Assembly (NCBI RefSeq): GCF_002860255.1
Contig: NZ_PGVE01000064.1
Location: forward strand, 62,001 to 126,000
Reading direction: 5' to 3'
Length of the DNA stretch: 64,000 nucleotides
Source: Neobacillus cucumis
Lineage (GTDB): Bacteria; Bacillota; Bacilli; Bacillales; Cytobacillaceae
This document shows positions 52,103 through 60,353 of the stretch, in pieces; positions within the stretch are counted from its first letter, which is position 1, and each line of letters opens with the position of its first letter. Made by a program: the position numbers and the translations under genes. A model generated the notes under the pieces. That model saw only the letters and a list, made by a program, of their open reading frames with translations. It did not search any database and had not been told where the DNA came from.

Positions 52103-54403
52103 ATGAAAACAGCTATCTATCAACAACAACTTATTTCACTCTCACATATACCTCGAGATCAATATCAAAATATTTTTCTAGCTGGGAAAAATGGACAACT
52201 TGAATGTCCCACCTGCCAGGAAAAGGTAAAAATGTTTCTCGGGATTGAGATGGAACCGCATTTTTTTCATGTCTCATCACCTGAAAAACTATGCCCTGAT
52301 CAGGTCGTCATTGAAAATTCGGATGATACTCCAAGCTATATCGAGCGAAATGGTTTCAAAATACCTCAGGGACGTACCATCACCGTTACGAATACAAATC
52401 TAGAACTCTTTCAACCTGCAAAACCAATTGCATACTCTGTTCCTTATACACCAACTAAGAAAAGTATGGGACAGGAACTGCCGCCTTACCTACAATTGCT
52501 TGCTGAAAAGGGAGTAGTTCTCGATGAAAGCCAGGTAAGTGCTGTCATGGAAACGGAAGGATCGTTATTAGTCCTAGCAGGCGCAGGGAGCGGTAAAACA
52601 CGTGTATTAACAGCAAGAACTGCCTATATGCTTGATGAGAAACAGGCTGAACCAAGTTCCATCATGCTTGTTACCTTCACCTCGAAAGCTGCTGCAGAGA
52701 TGAAAAACCGCTTATCATCCTATCCAAATATGCAGCGCGGAAAAATAAATCAGCTTGTTACCGGTACCTTTCACAGTATTTTCTATCGGATTTTAATGTT
52801 CCATGATGCCTCTAATTGGTCATCTAATAATCTGCTGAAGAAAGATTGGCAGCGCGATAAAATCCTCAAAGAAGCGGGAAAAGAACTCCAACTTTCTGAA
52901 AAGGAATTTGCGTATGATTTAGCCCTCCAACAAATTGGGCTTTGGAAAAACTCACTCCTTATGCCAAACGATATAAAGCCTGCATCAGATTTTGAAGAAA
53001 GTGCCGTCTTTTTATATAAAAAATATGAAGAACATAAACAAAAACAAAGATTATTTGATTTTGACGATATGTTAATTGGCTGTTATCAGCTTTTCATTTC
53101 GTCTCCTTCCCTTCTAGAGCATTACCAAGACAGATTCCAATATTTTTTAATCGATGAATTTCAAGATATCAACAAGGTTCAGTATGAGTTAATTAAACTC
53201 CTATCTGGCAAAAATAAAAATGTATGTGCTGTCGGTGATGATGATCAGGCAATTTATTCATTCAGAGGCAGTGATCCAAGCTATCTTTTGGATTTTGAAA
53301 AAGATTTTCCAGACACCAAATTAGTGATACTTGGGCAGAATTATCGTTCTTCACATGAAATTGTTTCAGCCGCTAATCAAATGATTGCTTTAAATAAAAA
53401 ACGCAGATTGAAACGAATGGAAGCTCAATACGCTTCTGGTATTCAACCTCAGCTGTTTTTTCCATTTGATGAAGAGGAAGAAGCTACGATGATTGTAACA
53501 GATATCCAGGAGAAAATTTCAAAAGGTGCGAAACCTGGAGACTTTGCCATTCTTTATCGAACTAATGTCAGTTCACGGGCGATCTTTGAAAGATTAGCCG
53601 CCTCGAACCTGCCTTTTAAAATTGATCAAGATGCTGAAGCCTTTTATGATCGATTTATTATCCGAAGTGCCTTAGCCTTTTTAAAGGTAAGCTTAAATGA
53701 AGATGACCCAAATGCACTGAACGATTTATTACCTTTATTATTTTTAAGACAAACCGTCTTAAAGGACATAAAGGCTGAGAGTATTCTAAAGGATTGCAGC
53801 CTCCTGGAGGCACTTTCACATATAAAAACGGCGCATGCTTTCCAAGAGAAAAAATTAAAAAAAGCAGTCGTGCTCATACGTGGGCTGAAGCATTTATCCC
53901 CTGCTGCTGCCATTGAACAAATTGAGAAGGAAATTGGATTTCTTGATTTTATAAAAAAACGAGGGAATGAATCGAACAAGCTTGAAAAAGGTTCTGATGA
54001 CCTGAAGGATTTAAAAGTAGCTGCCAAAAGTTTTACAGCCATAGAAGCATTGTTAGAGCATGCTCAGCATATGTCTGCCATGAATAAGGAAATTAAGAAT
54101 ATGAGCAGGCATTTCGCCGATGCCATTACACTTAGTACGATCCACCGTGCTAAAGGCCTGGAATATCAAGCCGTTTATCTAGTCGGAGCAGTTGATGGCA
54201 GTTTGCCCCACGATTTTGCCCTTGAATCTTACCGCGCGGGGGATGATGCCCCGCTTGAAGAAGAAAGAAGATTATTCTATGTAGCAATGACTAGAGCAAA
54301 GGAGAAGCTATTTATTTCTATTCCGAATTATAGACGGGGAAAAAAGGCTCATCGCTCCAGATTTTTAGCTCCCATCAATAAAAAGAGAAAGACCAATTTG
54401 TAA
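52103..54403 (+). CDS. yjcD: UvrD/PcrA-type ATP-dependent DNA helicase YjcD
   Basis: A 766-residue superfamily 1A helicase. An N-terminal extension carries a CxxC zinc-like motif (CPTCQEKV) and a late His/Cys (HFFHVSSPEKLC), followed by motifs LAGAGSGKTRVL (Walker A), LVTFTSKAAAEM, FLIDEFQDIN (Walker B), VGDDDQAIYSFRG and STIHRAKGLEYQAVYLVG. I use the ATG at 52103 as in other YjcD proteins. It probably unwinds DNA in repair; its exact role is not established. Confidence 0.92.
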   Translation: MKTAIYQQQLISLSHIPRDQYQNIFLAGKNGQLECPTCQEKVKMFLGIEMEPHFFHVSSPEKLCPDQVVIENSDDTPSYIERNGFKIPQGRTITVTNTNLELFQPAKPIAYSVPYTPTKKSMGQELPPYLQLLAEKGVVLDESQVSAVMETEGSLLVLAGAGSGKTRVLTARTAYMLDEKQAEPSSIMLVTFTSKAAAEMKNRLSSYPNMQRGKINQLVTGTFHSIFYRILMFHDASNWSSNNLLKKDWQRDKILKEAGKELQLSEKEFAYDLALQQIGLWKNSLLMPNDIKPASDFEESAVFLYKKYEEHKQKQRLFDFDDMLIGCYQLFISSPSLLEHYQDRFQYFLIDEFQDINKVQYELIKLLSGKNKNVCAVGDDDQAIYSFRGSDPSYLLDFEKDFPDTKLVILGQNYRSSHEIVSAANQMIALNKKRRLKRMEAQYASGIQPQLFFPFDEEEEATMIVTDIQEKISKGAKPGDFAILYRTNVSSRAIFERLAASNLPFKIDQDAEAFYDRFIIRSALAFLKVSLNEDDPNALNDLLPLLFLRQTVLKDIKAESILKDCSLLEALSHIKTAHAFQEKKLKKAVVLIRGLKHLSPAAAIEQIEKEIGFLDFIKKRGNESNKLEKGSDDLKDLKVAAKSFTAIEALLEHAQHMSAMNKEIKNMSRHFADAITLSTIHRAKGLEYQAVYLVGAVDGSLPHDFALESYRAGDDAPLEEERRLFYVAMTRAKEKLFISIPNYRRGKKAHRSRFLAPINKKRKTNL

Positions 54404-54427
54404 GAACAATTGGTCTTTCCTCTTTTT
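54388..54427. terminator. Bidirectional terminator between yjcD and spoVIF
   Basis: AAAGACCAATT and AATTGGTCTTT form the stem, which includes the last codons of yjcD; T-rich sequence follows on the plus strand. Confidence 0.8.
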
Positions 54428-54680
54428 ATTTTTTATTCATCATATTGGCAATTGTATTAAAATCAAGCGACTTGCCATCATTAACGATAGATTTTACAAT
54501 TTGGTCTTCCATTTCTTTGCTTACCGGTTTATTGGCGATTTGCGATACCCTCTTAATGACATTACGGACTGTTTTCTCATCTTTGAAATTCGCGTTTTGT
54601 AAGGAATTAGCTAAATCAAAAATATCTTTCATATTTACGCCTGTTTTCTTTTCAATGTTCTTAAAGAACCCATTATCCAT
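54426..54680 (-). CDS. spoVIF: Stage VI sporulation protein F
   Basis: An 84-residue helical protein matching SpoVIF (YjcC): FKNIEKKTGVNMKDIFDLAN, TVRNVIKRVSQIANKPV and the ending NTIANMMNKK. In B. subtilis it acts in the mother cell late in coat assembly, with GerE. It lies in the same neighbourhood here. Confidence 0.9.
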   Translation of the reverse strand: MDNGFFKNIEKKTGVNMKDIFDLANSLQNANFKDEKTVRNVIKRVSQIANKPVSKEMEDQIVKSIVNDGKSLDFNTIANMMNKK

Positions 54681-54855
54681 GTTAAATGTTCACGCTCCTT
54701 CATAAACTACTTTATTCTATGAAGGATGAGAAAAAATGTGATGAAATGGAATGAAAACCCTGTTTATGGTACAACAGCTTAGATCCTAATAAATAATTTA
54801 CATATGTACAGAAAGGGCTGGCCTGACTAGGCCACCCCTTCCTTATCATTGTCTA

Positions 54856-54972
54856 TTAATAGAAGCTTGCGCCAACAATGATTAGAAGGATAAATAATAC
54901 TACGATAAGCACGAATGTGGAACCGTAGCCATAACCTCCGCCGTAGCCATAGCCGCAATATCCGAAGCCCAT
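54856..54972 (-). CDS. YjcZ-family sporulation protein
   Basis: A 38-residue protein: Gly/Tyr-rich start ([17 protein letters not shown]) followed by one hydrophobic helix ([14 protein letters not shown]) and a short end. This is the YjcZ/YczN sporulation family pattern. A GAGGTGA ribosome site precedes the ATG. A longer frame covering the same bases is out of phase and not a gene. Confidence 0.88.
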   Translation of the reverse strand: MGFGYCGYGYGGGYGYGSTFVLIVVLFILLIIVGASFY

Positions 54973-55081
54973 TGACTGTCACCTCACCTTCGGTAATCTC
55001 ATTAATAACATATGAAATTACCTTATCATGTGTACTAGGCATGACAGCCTATTGGGAATATTGGCTATAAAAATGAGCATT

Positions 55082-55438
55082 TCACCCTTTTGGCTTAAAT
55101 ATAAGTGCTCCGATAAACCCAAATATAATGGCAGCGGAAATTCCGGAACTTGTCACTTGGAACATTCCTGTTAATACGCCTATAATCCCGTGTGCGTCAG
55201 CATCCTGTAGCGCTCCATGAACAAGTGAATTTCCAAAACTCGTTATTGGAATCGTGGCCCCAGCACCGGCGAAATCCATTAGTGGCTCATATAAACCAAA
55301 TCCATCTAATACCGCTCCCATTACTACCAGCAAGCTCATTGTATGACCTGGTGTAAGTTTAGCAACATCAAATAACAATTGACCTACAACACAAATTAAC
55401 CCGCCAACAACAAATGACCAAAAAAACATCGCAAGCAT
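55082..55438 (-). CDS. spoVAE: Stage V sporulation protein AE
   Basis: A 118-residue membrane protein (SpoVAEb type): [35 protein letters not shown] and [14 protein letters not shown]. SpoVA proteins form the inner-membrane channel for dipicolinic acid in spores. The ATG at 55438 follows AGAGGTGAG. It is the last gene of a lipoprotein-spoVAC-spoVAD-spoVAE operon. Confidence 0.92.
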   Translation of the reverse strand: MLAMFFWSFVVGGLICVVGQLLFDVAKLTPGHTMSLLVVMGAVLDGFGLYEPLMDFAGAGATIPITSFGNSLVHGALQDADAHGIIGVLTGMFQVTSSGISAAIIFGFIGALIFKPKG

Positions 55439-55442
55439 GGAC

Positions 55443-56468
55443 TCACCTCTTTTCACCATTCATCTCAATTGCGACCGCATGGGCAATACATGGAATAGAT
55501 TCTTTTTGCTGAAAGCTTAGCGGGGACAATAACGCTCCTGTTGCTGCGACTAATATACGTTTATATGTGCCCTTTTTCATTTCATTTAGTAAATGGCCAT
55601 ACAAAACAGTTGCAGAACACCCAGCTCCGCTTCCACCTGATTGAACAGGCTGATCACTTTTGTACATCATTAATCCACAATCCTGAAATTGATTTTTCTC
55701 CAATTTCAAGCCGCTTTTATTTAGTAATTCAAAGGCAGTATTATGACCAATTCTTCCTAGGTCTCCAGTTACAATCAAATCATAATAAGAAGGATCTATT
55801 TGCAGGTCCCGAAAATGTGCAAGGATGGTATCTGCAGCAGCAGGAGCCATGGCCCCGCCCATATTAAATGGATCTGATAATCCCATATCAATGACTTTTC
55901 CTATCGTTGCGGAGGTTGTAACCGGATGATTTTTTCCAGGTTGATTCGGTTCAATAAGTGCGGCACCCGCACCTGTAATCGTCCACTGTGCAGTCGGTGG
56001 CTTCTGACCGCCATATTCAGTTGGATAACGGAATTGCTTTTCCACAGCAGAATTATGGCTAGATGCACCAGTTAACACGTAGTTGGCGCCTTGGTGATTA
56101 ACAACAAATGACGATAGTGCTAAGCCCTCCATGGAAGTGGAGCAGGCACCAAAAAGACCAAAGTAGGGTATCTGCATGGTCCTTGCAGCAAAGCTGGTTG
56201 GGGTAATCTGATTAATTAAATCACCGGCAAATAAAAACTGTACTTGTTCTTTTTGAATATTCCCTTTTTCTAAAGCCACCTTCATCGCTTCTTCTAACAA
56301 TAAACGATGAGCTTTTTCGTAGGATTCCTGTCCCATCCATAAATCATCGTATAATAGATCAAAATCTTTCGCCAAATTCCCGTTCGCTTCAAACGGTCCC
56401 CCTGTTACACCTGTTGCAGTAATCATTGGCCGATTTTCAAATACCCATGATTGGTGCCCCTTTAACAA
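55443..56468 (-). CDS. spoVAD: Stage V sporulation protein AD
   Basis: A 341-residue thiolase-fold protein: [12 protein letters not shown] near 18, [17 protein letters not shown] near 128 and [15 protein letters not shown] near 235. In spores it binds dipicolinic acid at the inner membrane. It is immediately downstream of spoVAC and 4 bp ahead of spoVAE. Confidence 0.95.
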   Translation of the reverse strand: MLKGHQSWVFENRPMITATGVTGGPFEANGNLAKDFDLLYDDLWMGQESYEKAHRLLLEEAMKVALEKGNIQKEQVQFLFAGDLINQITPTSFAARTMQIPYFGLFGACSTSMEGLALSSFVVNHQGANYVLTGASSHNSAVEKQFRYPTEYGGQKPPTAQWTITGAGAALIEPNQPGKNHPVTTSATIGKVIDMGLSDPFNMGGAMAPAAADTILAHFRDLQIDPSYYDLIVTGDLGRIGHNTAFELLNKSGLKLEKNQFQDCGLMMYKSDQPVQSGGSGAGCSATVLYGHLLNEMKKGTYKRILVAATGALLSPLSFQQKESIPCIAHAVAIEMNGEKR

Positions 56469-56945
56469 TTACAAAACCCCCCACATGACAAGTAGCGTCC
56501 TAATTAGTGCAACAACAAAAGCAGAAAATACTCCGAATAAAATAACTGAGCCAGCAAGTTTGAACATATTTCCTCCTACACCAAGGACAAATCCTTCCGT
56601 CCGATGTTCGATAGCTGCAGAAATGACTGAGTTACCGAAACCTGTCACAGGTACTGCACTCCCTGCACCGGCAAACTGGCCAATATGGTCATATACACCT
56701 AACCCTGTTAAAATCATCGAGAAGAAAACCATTGTTGCGACGGTTGGGTTCCCAACATTCTGCTCGGTAAAATTAAAGAAATATATGTAAAAATAACTAA
56801 CAGCTTGGCCAATCATGCAAATAAGACCGCCAACCCAAAATGCCTTGATACAATTTTTCAGAACTGGACGCTTCAGTTCATGTTTTTGTTGAAGTGTTTG
56901 ATAGCTTTTCTGCTGAGGGGTCATTTTTTTCTGCTTGTTAGCCAT
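56469..56945 (-). CDS. spoVAC: Stage V sporulation protein AC
   Basis: A 158-residue membrane protein with the SpoVAC landmarks KAFWVGGLICMIGQAV, GLGVYDHIGQFAGAG and VTGFGNSVISAAIEHRTEG split near residues 98-116. SpoVAC acts as a mechanosensitive part of the dipicolinate channel. It abuts spoVAD with no gap. Confidence 0.95.
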   Translation of the reverse strand: MANKQKKMTPQQKSYQTLQQKHELKRPVLKNCIKAFWVGGLICMIGQAVSYFYIYFFNFTEQNVGNPTVATMVFFSMILTGLGVYDHIGQFAGAGSAVPVTGFGNSVISAAIEHRTEGFVLGVGGNMFKLAGSVILFGVFSAFVVALIRTLLVMWGVL

Positions 56946-56961
56946 TCTGATACATCCTTTC

Positions 56962-57429
56962 TTACTTCATATCATCTGTCATCTTAACAATTTCATTTAA
57001 TCGTTTTTCAGCTTTTGAGTGAGATAAACGTCCGGATTTCATCCCTTCATTCAGCCTCACGGCCTCCAGGAAGATCTTATAGTCGCTAGAAACCGTAAAG
57101 TTTTCCTTCGAATATTTTTCTTCCAGCTTTTTATTTATACTCTTTTCGATACTTTTCATTTTAAAGCGGTGCAAGTGCTTTACCTTATAGGCAACTAAAG
57201 TATCTTTCTTCCCTTTTACGACCGCGACGTCATACAGTTCCGGTAAAGAACTTACATCTTTTTTAATATCCTCTACCTCATCAGTATTTTTTTTTCGCTC
57301 CGTACTTAGTGGGGCCGGATTTGTTGTTTTCATTAATGCCATTTGGCTCTCTTTATTCGTCTGGTTTTGCGAACATGCCGTCAAGAATAATAAACCCAAA
57401 CATACAATCAATTGATATGCAGCTTTCAT
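56962..57429 (-). CDS. YhcN/YlaJ-family sporulation lipoprotein
   Basis: A 155-residue lipoprotein (FLTACSQN lipobox) with a YhcN/YlaJ domain: VSSLPELYDVAVVKGKKDTL near residue 60 and IEKSINKKLEEKY. Such lipoproteins head mobile or secondary spoVA operons (spoVA2 type) and sit in the spore inner membrane. It precedes spoVAC by 16 bp. Confidence 0.85.
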   Translation of the reverse strand: MKAAYQLIVCLGLLFLTACSQNQTNKESQMALMKTTNPAPLSTERKKNTDEVEDIKKDVSSLPELYDVAVVKGKKDTLVAYKVKHLHRFKMKSIEKSINKKLEEKYSKENFTVSSDYKIFLEAVRLNEGMKSGRLSHSKAEKRLNEIVKMTDDMK

Positions 57430-57525
57430 ATGCTCACTTTCCTTGTCCCGTTAAGTGTTTGAATCCTATATTAGTTTTTTCGATATATAGCAAAATTATG
57501 ACTGAATAACTTTTTGAACCTAATG

Positions 57526-57558
57526 AAAAAAACTGCCAGATTTTCCAGCAGTTTTTTT
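57526..57558 (-). terminator. Terminator of the 34-residue gene
   Basis: AAAACTGC and GCAGTTTT flank an 11-base loop, with a T run on the minus strand. Confidence 0.75.
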
Positions 57559-57561
57559 TCG

Positions 57562-57666
57562 TTACTTTGTTGTTTTTTTTCCACAGCCGCAGCCTTTATT
57601 CTTCTTAGTAGTAGTAGCTTTTCTTACAGGCTGTGTCATTTGTTTGCTTTGTTTTTTATTGTTCAT
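57562..57666 (-). CDS. Small Lys/Thr-rich protein with CGCG motif
   Basis: A 34-residue frame after AAAGGAGATGG: MNNKKQSKQMTQPVRK, a TTTKK stretch and the end KGCGCGKKTTK. Its own terminator follows. Small basic Cys-Gly proteins of this kind occur in spores, and its place among spore genes fits, but no family is certain. Confidence 0.65.
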   Translation of the reverse strand: MNNKKQSKQMTQPVRKATTTKKNKGCGCGKKTTK

Positions 57667-57741
57667 TTCTACCATCTCCTTTAATTACTATACTACTAGT
57701 TAGAATATGAGCCGATTATCAACCTTGTCTCCACGAAAGTA

Positions 57742-58095
57742 TTATTTTTCGATAAAATATTGGACAAATAATTCTAACAAAGATGCCAAACCTGCAACAG
57801 CTAAAATTAAGATAATTAGTCCAGAAAAATCTGGGCAGATATAATAAAATCCAACAATAAAGGCAGATGCCCATACCCCGGTACACCAATAACAACTAAG
57901 CAGTTCACCTATAAACTTTTTAATCCCTGTTTTCTTTGGAACGTAATAGACGTCCACCTCTCCATCATGTTCCTCTTTTACTTCATCAAAAAATGGTTCT
58001 CGAATAAACTCAAAAATTTTATCAAATACAAGCAATCTCGTCAGCCGAAAACTTGCTAGTGATAAAATGAGCAAAGTTAAAAAGGTTATGCTCAT
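57742..58095 (-). CDS. yjcA: DUF1360 sporulation membrane protein YjcA
   Basis: A 117-residue protein with an N-terminal helix followed by SFRLTRLLVFDKIFEFIREP, a CYWCTGVWAS motif and two C-terminal helices. These are the DUF1360 landmarks. B. subtilis yjcA is in the same place next to the cot genes and is sporulation-associated. Confidence 0.88.
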   Translation of the reverse strand: MSITFLTLLILSLASFRLTRLLVFDKIFEFIREPFFDEVKEEHDGEVDVYYVPKKTGIKKFIGELLSCYWCTGVWASAFIVGFYYICPDFSGLIILILAVAGLASLLELFVQYFIEK

Positions 58096-58238
58096 ATCGG
58101 CGAATATCCTTTCTGAAAGTAATTAGATAGTTGACCAGCCTAATTTTGACAAACAAGGCGTTTGTCCGTTACCCAAAAGTACACTTTGCAATATGTTATT
58201 ACTGTAAGATATATCACGGATTAAGGAGGAAAAAATTA

Positions 58239-58754
58239 ATGGGTTGTGGAAAACATAATAACAACTTTAGCAGTGAAAACTGCGTATGCGAAGTGGTTCG
58301 TGCGATTAAAGATATTCAAGATAATGCAATTCAGCCAGAGGAATGTACTGAGTGTACCAGCTGTTTCACTGAGCCGCTAGGATCGATGGTGTCACCAACA
58401 AGGAGAGATCCAGTTGATACGCGTGTATTTGTTCTAAGTACTGCTGATGGTACTCCATTTCATGCATTCTTAACGGATGAATGTGATGCATGTGTATCTA
58501 TCTTCTTCCGCGTAGAAGAAGTATTTGATAACTGCTGTGCTACCCTTCGTGTGTTAGTACCTGGTCATCGTGACAATAACGGCCAATTTGCTCCAATTAA
58601 CCTTGTTTCAAGTGGAGACAAATGCTGCATCGATCTTAAAAAGGTTTGCCAAGTTGACAGATTCCGCGCAACTAGAGATTGCATCACTGTTGACCTAAGC
58701 TGCTTCTGTGCAGTACAGTGTATCGCTGATGTTAACCTTGGAATTTGCAATTAA
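58239..58754 (+). CDS. cotZ: Spore outer coat/crust protein CotZ/CotY
   Basis: A 171-residue Cys-rich protein: CVCEVVRAIKDIQDNA near the N-terminus, ECTECTSCF, then VFVLSTADGTPFHAFL and CCIDLKKVCQVDRFRAT. The two cysteine clusters are typical of CotY/CotZ, which form disulfide-linked crust layers. The ATG at 58239 has TAAGGAGGA before it. Only one family member is present; CotZ versus CotY cannot be decided. Confidence 0.92.
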   Translation: MGCGKHNNNFSSENCVCEVVRAIKDIQDNAIQPEECTECTSCFTEPLGSMVSPTRRDPVDTRVFVLSTADGTPFHAFLTDECDACVSIFFRVEEVFDNCCATLRVLVPGHRDNNGQFAPINLVSSGDKCCIDLKKVCQVDRFRATRDCITVDLSCFCAVQCIADVNLGICN

Positions 58755-58811
58755 GAACGTAACACAGGTCAAGTCTATCATTAATAAATTTGGAATAAGC
58801 ATATAACAAAT

Positions 58812-58842
58812 GAGCCAGTCGTAAAATCGGCTGGCTTTTTAT
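58812..58842 (+). terminator. Terminator of cotZ
   Basis: AGCCAG pairs with CTGGCT (extended by CG/CG), followed by TTTTT. Confidence 0.75.
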
Positions 58843-58856
58843 TTGTTTTTAGGTTT

Positions 58857-59366
58857 TTAAGTTTTAATACCTATCATGATCACATTAGTTAATTGCTCTA
58901 ATGGGATTGTATTATATGTTTGATCGTGGAATCGTACGGTTACATGTTTGTCAGTGTATTCTGTTAAATAACCTTGTATATTCCCTTCTGTAGTATAAAA
59001 TACGCATGGTACAGGTGGAAGAACTTTTGGAAAGTTAATGAGATAGTCTAAGCGTTCGAACAGGTCCATCTCTTTAAATGGTTTCACCCTTTTTAGTGAA
59101 GACCTCTTATTTCCCTTAGGTTTAACAGTTGGGATCACTTCTTTGGGTTCAGGCTTAACCACTTCTTCAAGAATAAGCTCCTTTTTATCAAGGGATATCG
59201 TTTTTTCACTTTCCTCTTCCACGGGCTGTAGCTGTGGCTGCTCCTCTTCGGTTATTTCCAGCTCCCTTCGACTTGTATACACTTCTTGCATATTATTATT
59301 AGAAGGAGCTCTATTAAACGCTTGATGGATATATAACAGAGGACCCTGACTTTTCTTCGTCGACAA
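58857..59366 (-). CDS. cotO: CotO-family spore coat protein
   Basis: A 169-residue protein with an N-terminal PLLYIHQA segment, a long acidic low-complexity middle (residues about 37-75) and a conserved C-terminal part ERLDYLINFPKVLPPVPC near residue 103, ending with GYLTEYTDKHVTVRF. This is the CotO pattern. It lies between cotZ and fabI, as in B. subtilis, and helps assemble the outer coat. Confidence 0.85.
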   Translation of the reverse strand: MSTKKSQGPLLYIHQAFNRAPSNNNMQEVYTSRRELEITEEEQPQLQPVEEESEKTISLDKKELILEEVVKPEPKEVIPTVKPKGNKRSSLKRVKPFKEMDLFERLDYLINFPKVLPPVPCVFYTTEGNIQGYLTEYTDKHVTVRFHDQTYNTIPLEQLTNVIMIGIKT

Positions 59367-59442
59367 GCATATTCACCTCCTCGTTACGTAATCCCACACG
59401 TTATATATATGGAGATATGCCTATCTTGGTTCATTTAGAAAA

Positions 59443-59474
59443 ACAAAAAAGCCTGCTAAAAAGCTAGCAGGCTT
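59443..59474 (-). terminator. Terminator of fabI
   Basis: AAGCCTGCTA and TAGCAGGCTT form a perfect stem, with a T run on the minus strand. Confidence 0.85.
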
Positions 59475-59480
59475 GGTTTA

Positions 59481-60245
59481 TTATAGAATATGGTAACCGG
59501 AGTCAACGTGGATATTTTCACCCGTAATCCCGCGGGATAGATCACTGAATAGGAATAGAGCAGTGTCACCGACCTCTTCTGGAGTAGTCGTTCTGCGTAA
59601 TGGTGCTTTTTCTTCAATCTCATTTAAAATTGAATTGAATTCACCAATAGCCTTAGCAGATAAAGTACGAATCGGACCTGCTGAAATAGAATTCACACGG
59701 ATGCCTTCTTTTCCTAGGTCAGAAGCTAAATAACGGACACTAGCATCCAAAGAAGCTTTCGCAACACCCATAACATTATAATTTGGTATAGCACGCTCAC
59801 CGCCAAGATAGGTTAAGGTTACGATGCTGCCCCCTTCTGTCATTAACGGACGTGCTTCTTTAGCAACAGCTGTTAACGAGTATGAACTGATATTTTGGGC
59901 AAGAAGGAATCCATCTCTGGATGTGTTGATAAATTCACCCTTTAAATCTTCAGTTTTTGCGAATGCAATACAGTGTGCAACCCCATGAATTGTACCCACT
60001 GCTTCTTTAATCTCTGCAAAACAGGCAGCTATCGCTTCATCACTAGTTACATCACAGGGCAGAACTAAAGTTCCCTCGGCCTCTAAAGAGTTAGCTAAAT
60101 CACGAACACTGCTTTCAATTCTTTCTCCTGCATATGTAAAAATTAATCTGGCCCCTGCAGTGTGAAGCGAACGGGCAATTCCCCAAGCAATACTGCGTTT
60201 ATTTGCTACACCCATAACAACAAATGTTTTTCCAGAAAGATTCAT
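59481..60245 (-). CDS. fabI: Enoyl-[acyl-carrier-protein] reductase (NADH/NADPH), FabI
   Basis: It performs the last reduction of fatty-acid elongation. The 254-residue SDR protein has VMGVANKRSIAWGIA at the cofactor site, CIAFAK near residue 91, the catalytic Y-x6-Y-x6-K pattern in LTYLGGERAIPNYNVMGVAK and SAGPIRTLSAK. It sits next to cotO as in B. subtilis. A terminator follows directly. Confidence 0.96.
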   Translation of the reverse strand: MNLSGKTFVVMGVANKRSIAWGIARSLHTAGARLIFTYAGERIESSVRDLANSLEAEGTLVLPCDVTSDEAIAACFAEIKEAVGTIHGVAHCIAFAKTEDLKGEFINTSRDGFLLAQNISSYSLTAVAKEARPLMTEGGSIVTLTYLGGERAIPNYNVMGVAKASLDASVRYLASDLGKEGIRVNSISAGPIRTLSAKAIGEFNSILNEIEEKAPLRRTTTPEEVGDTALFLFSDLSRGITGENIHVDSGYHIL

Positions 60246-60353
60246 ATTGGAATAGTCCTCCTACTATAATTACATGATATTAGTACTTGGTACTAATTTT
60301 ACACTAATTCACTATAATTGAAAAGGTTTCGATACTATTCTTTCCCAAACTCT

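Noticed and set aside
54827..55042. 71-codon minus-strand frame over the YjcZ gene
   Set aside because: It is out of phase with the well-supported 38-residue YjcZ frame and has no recognisable domain.
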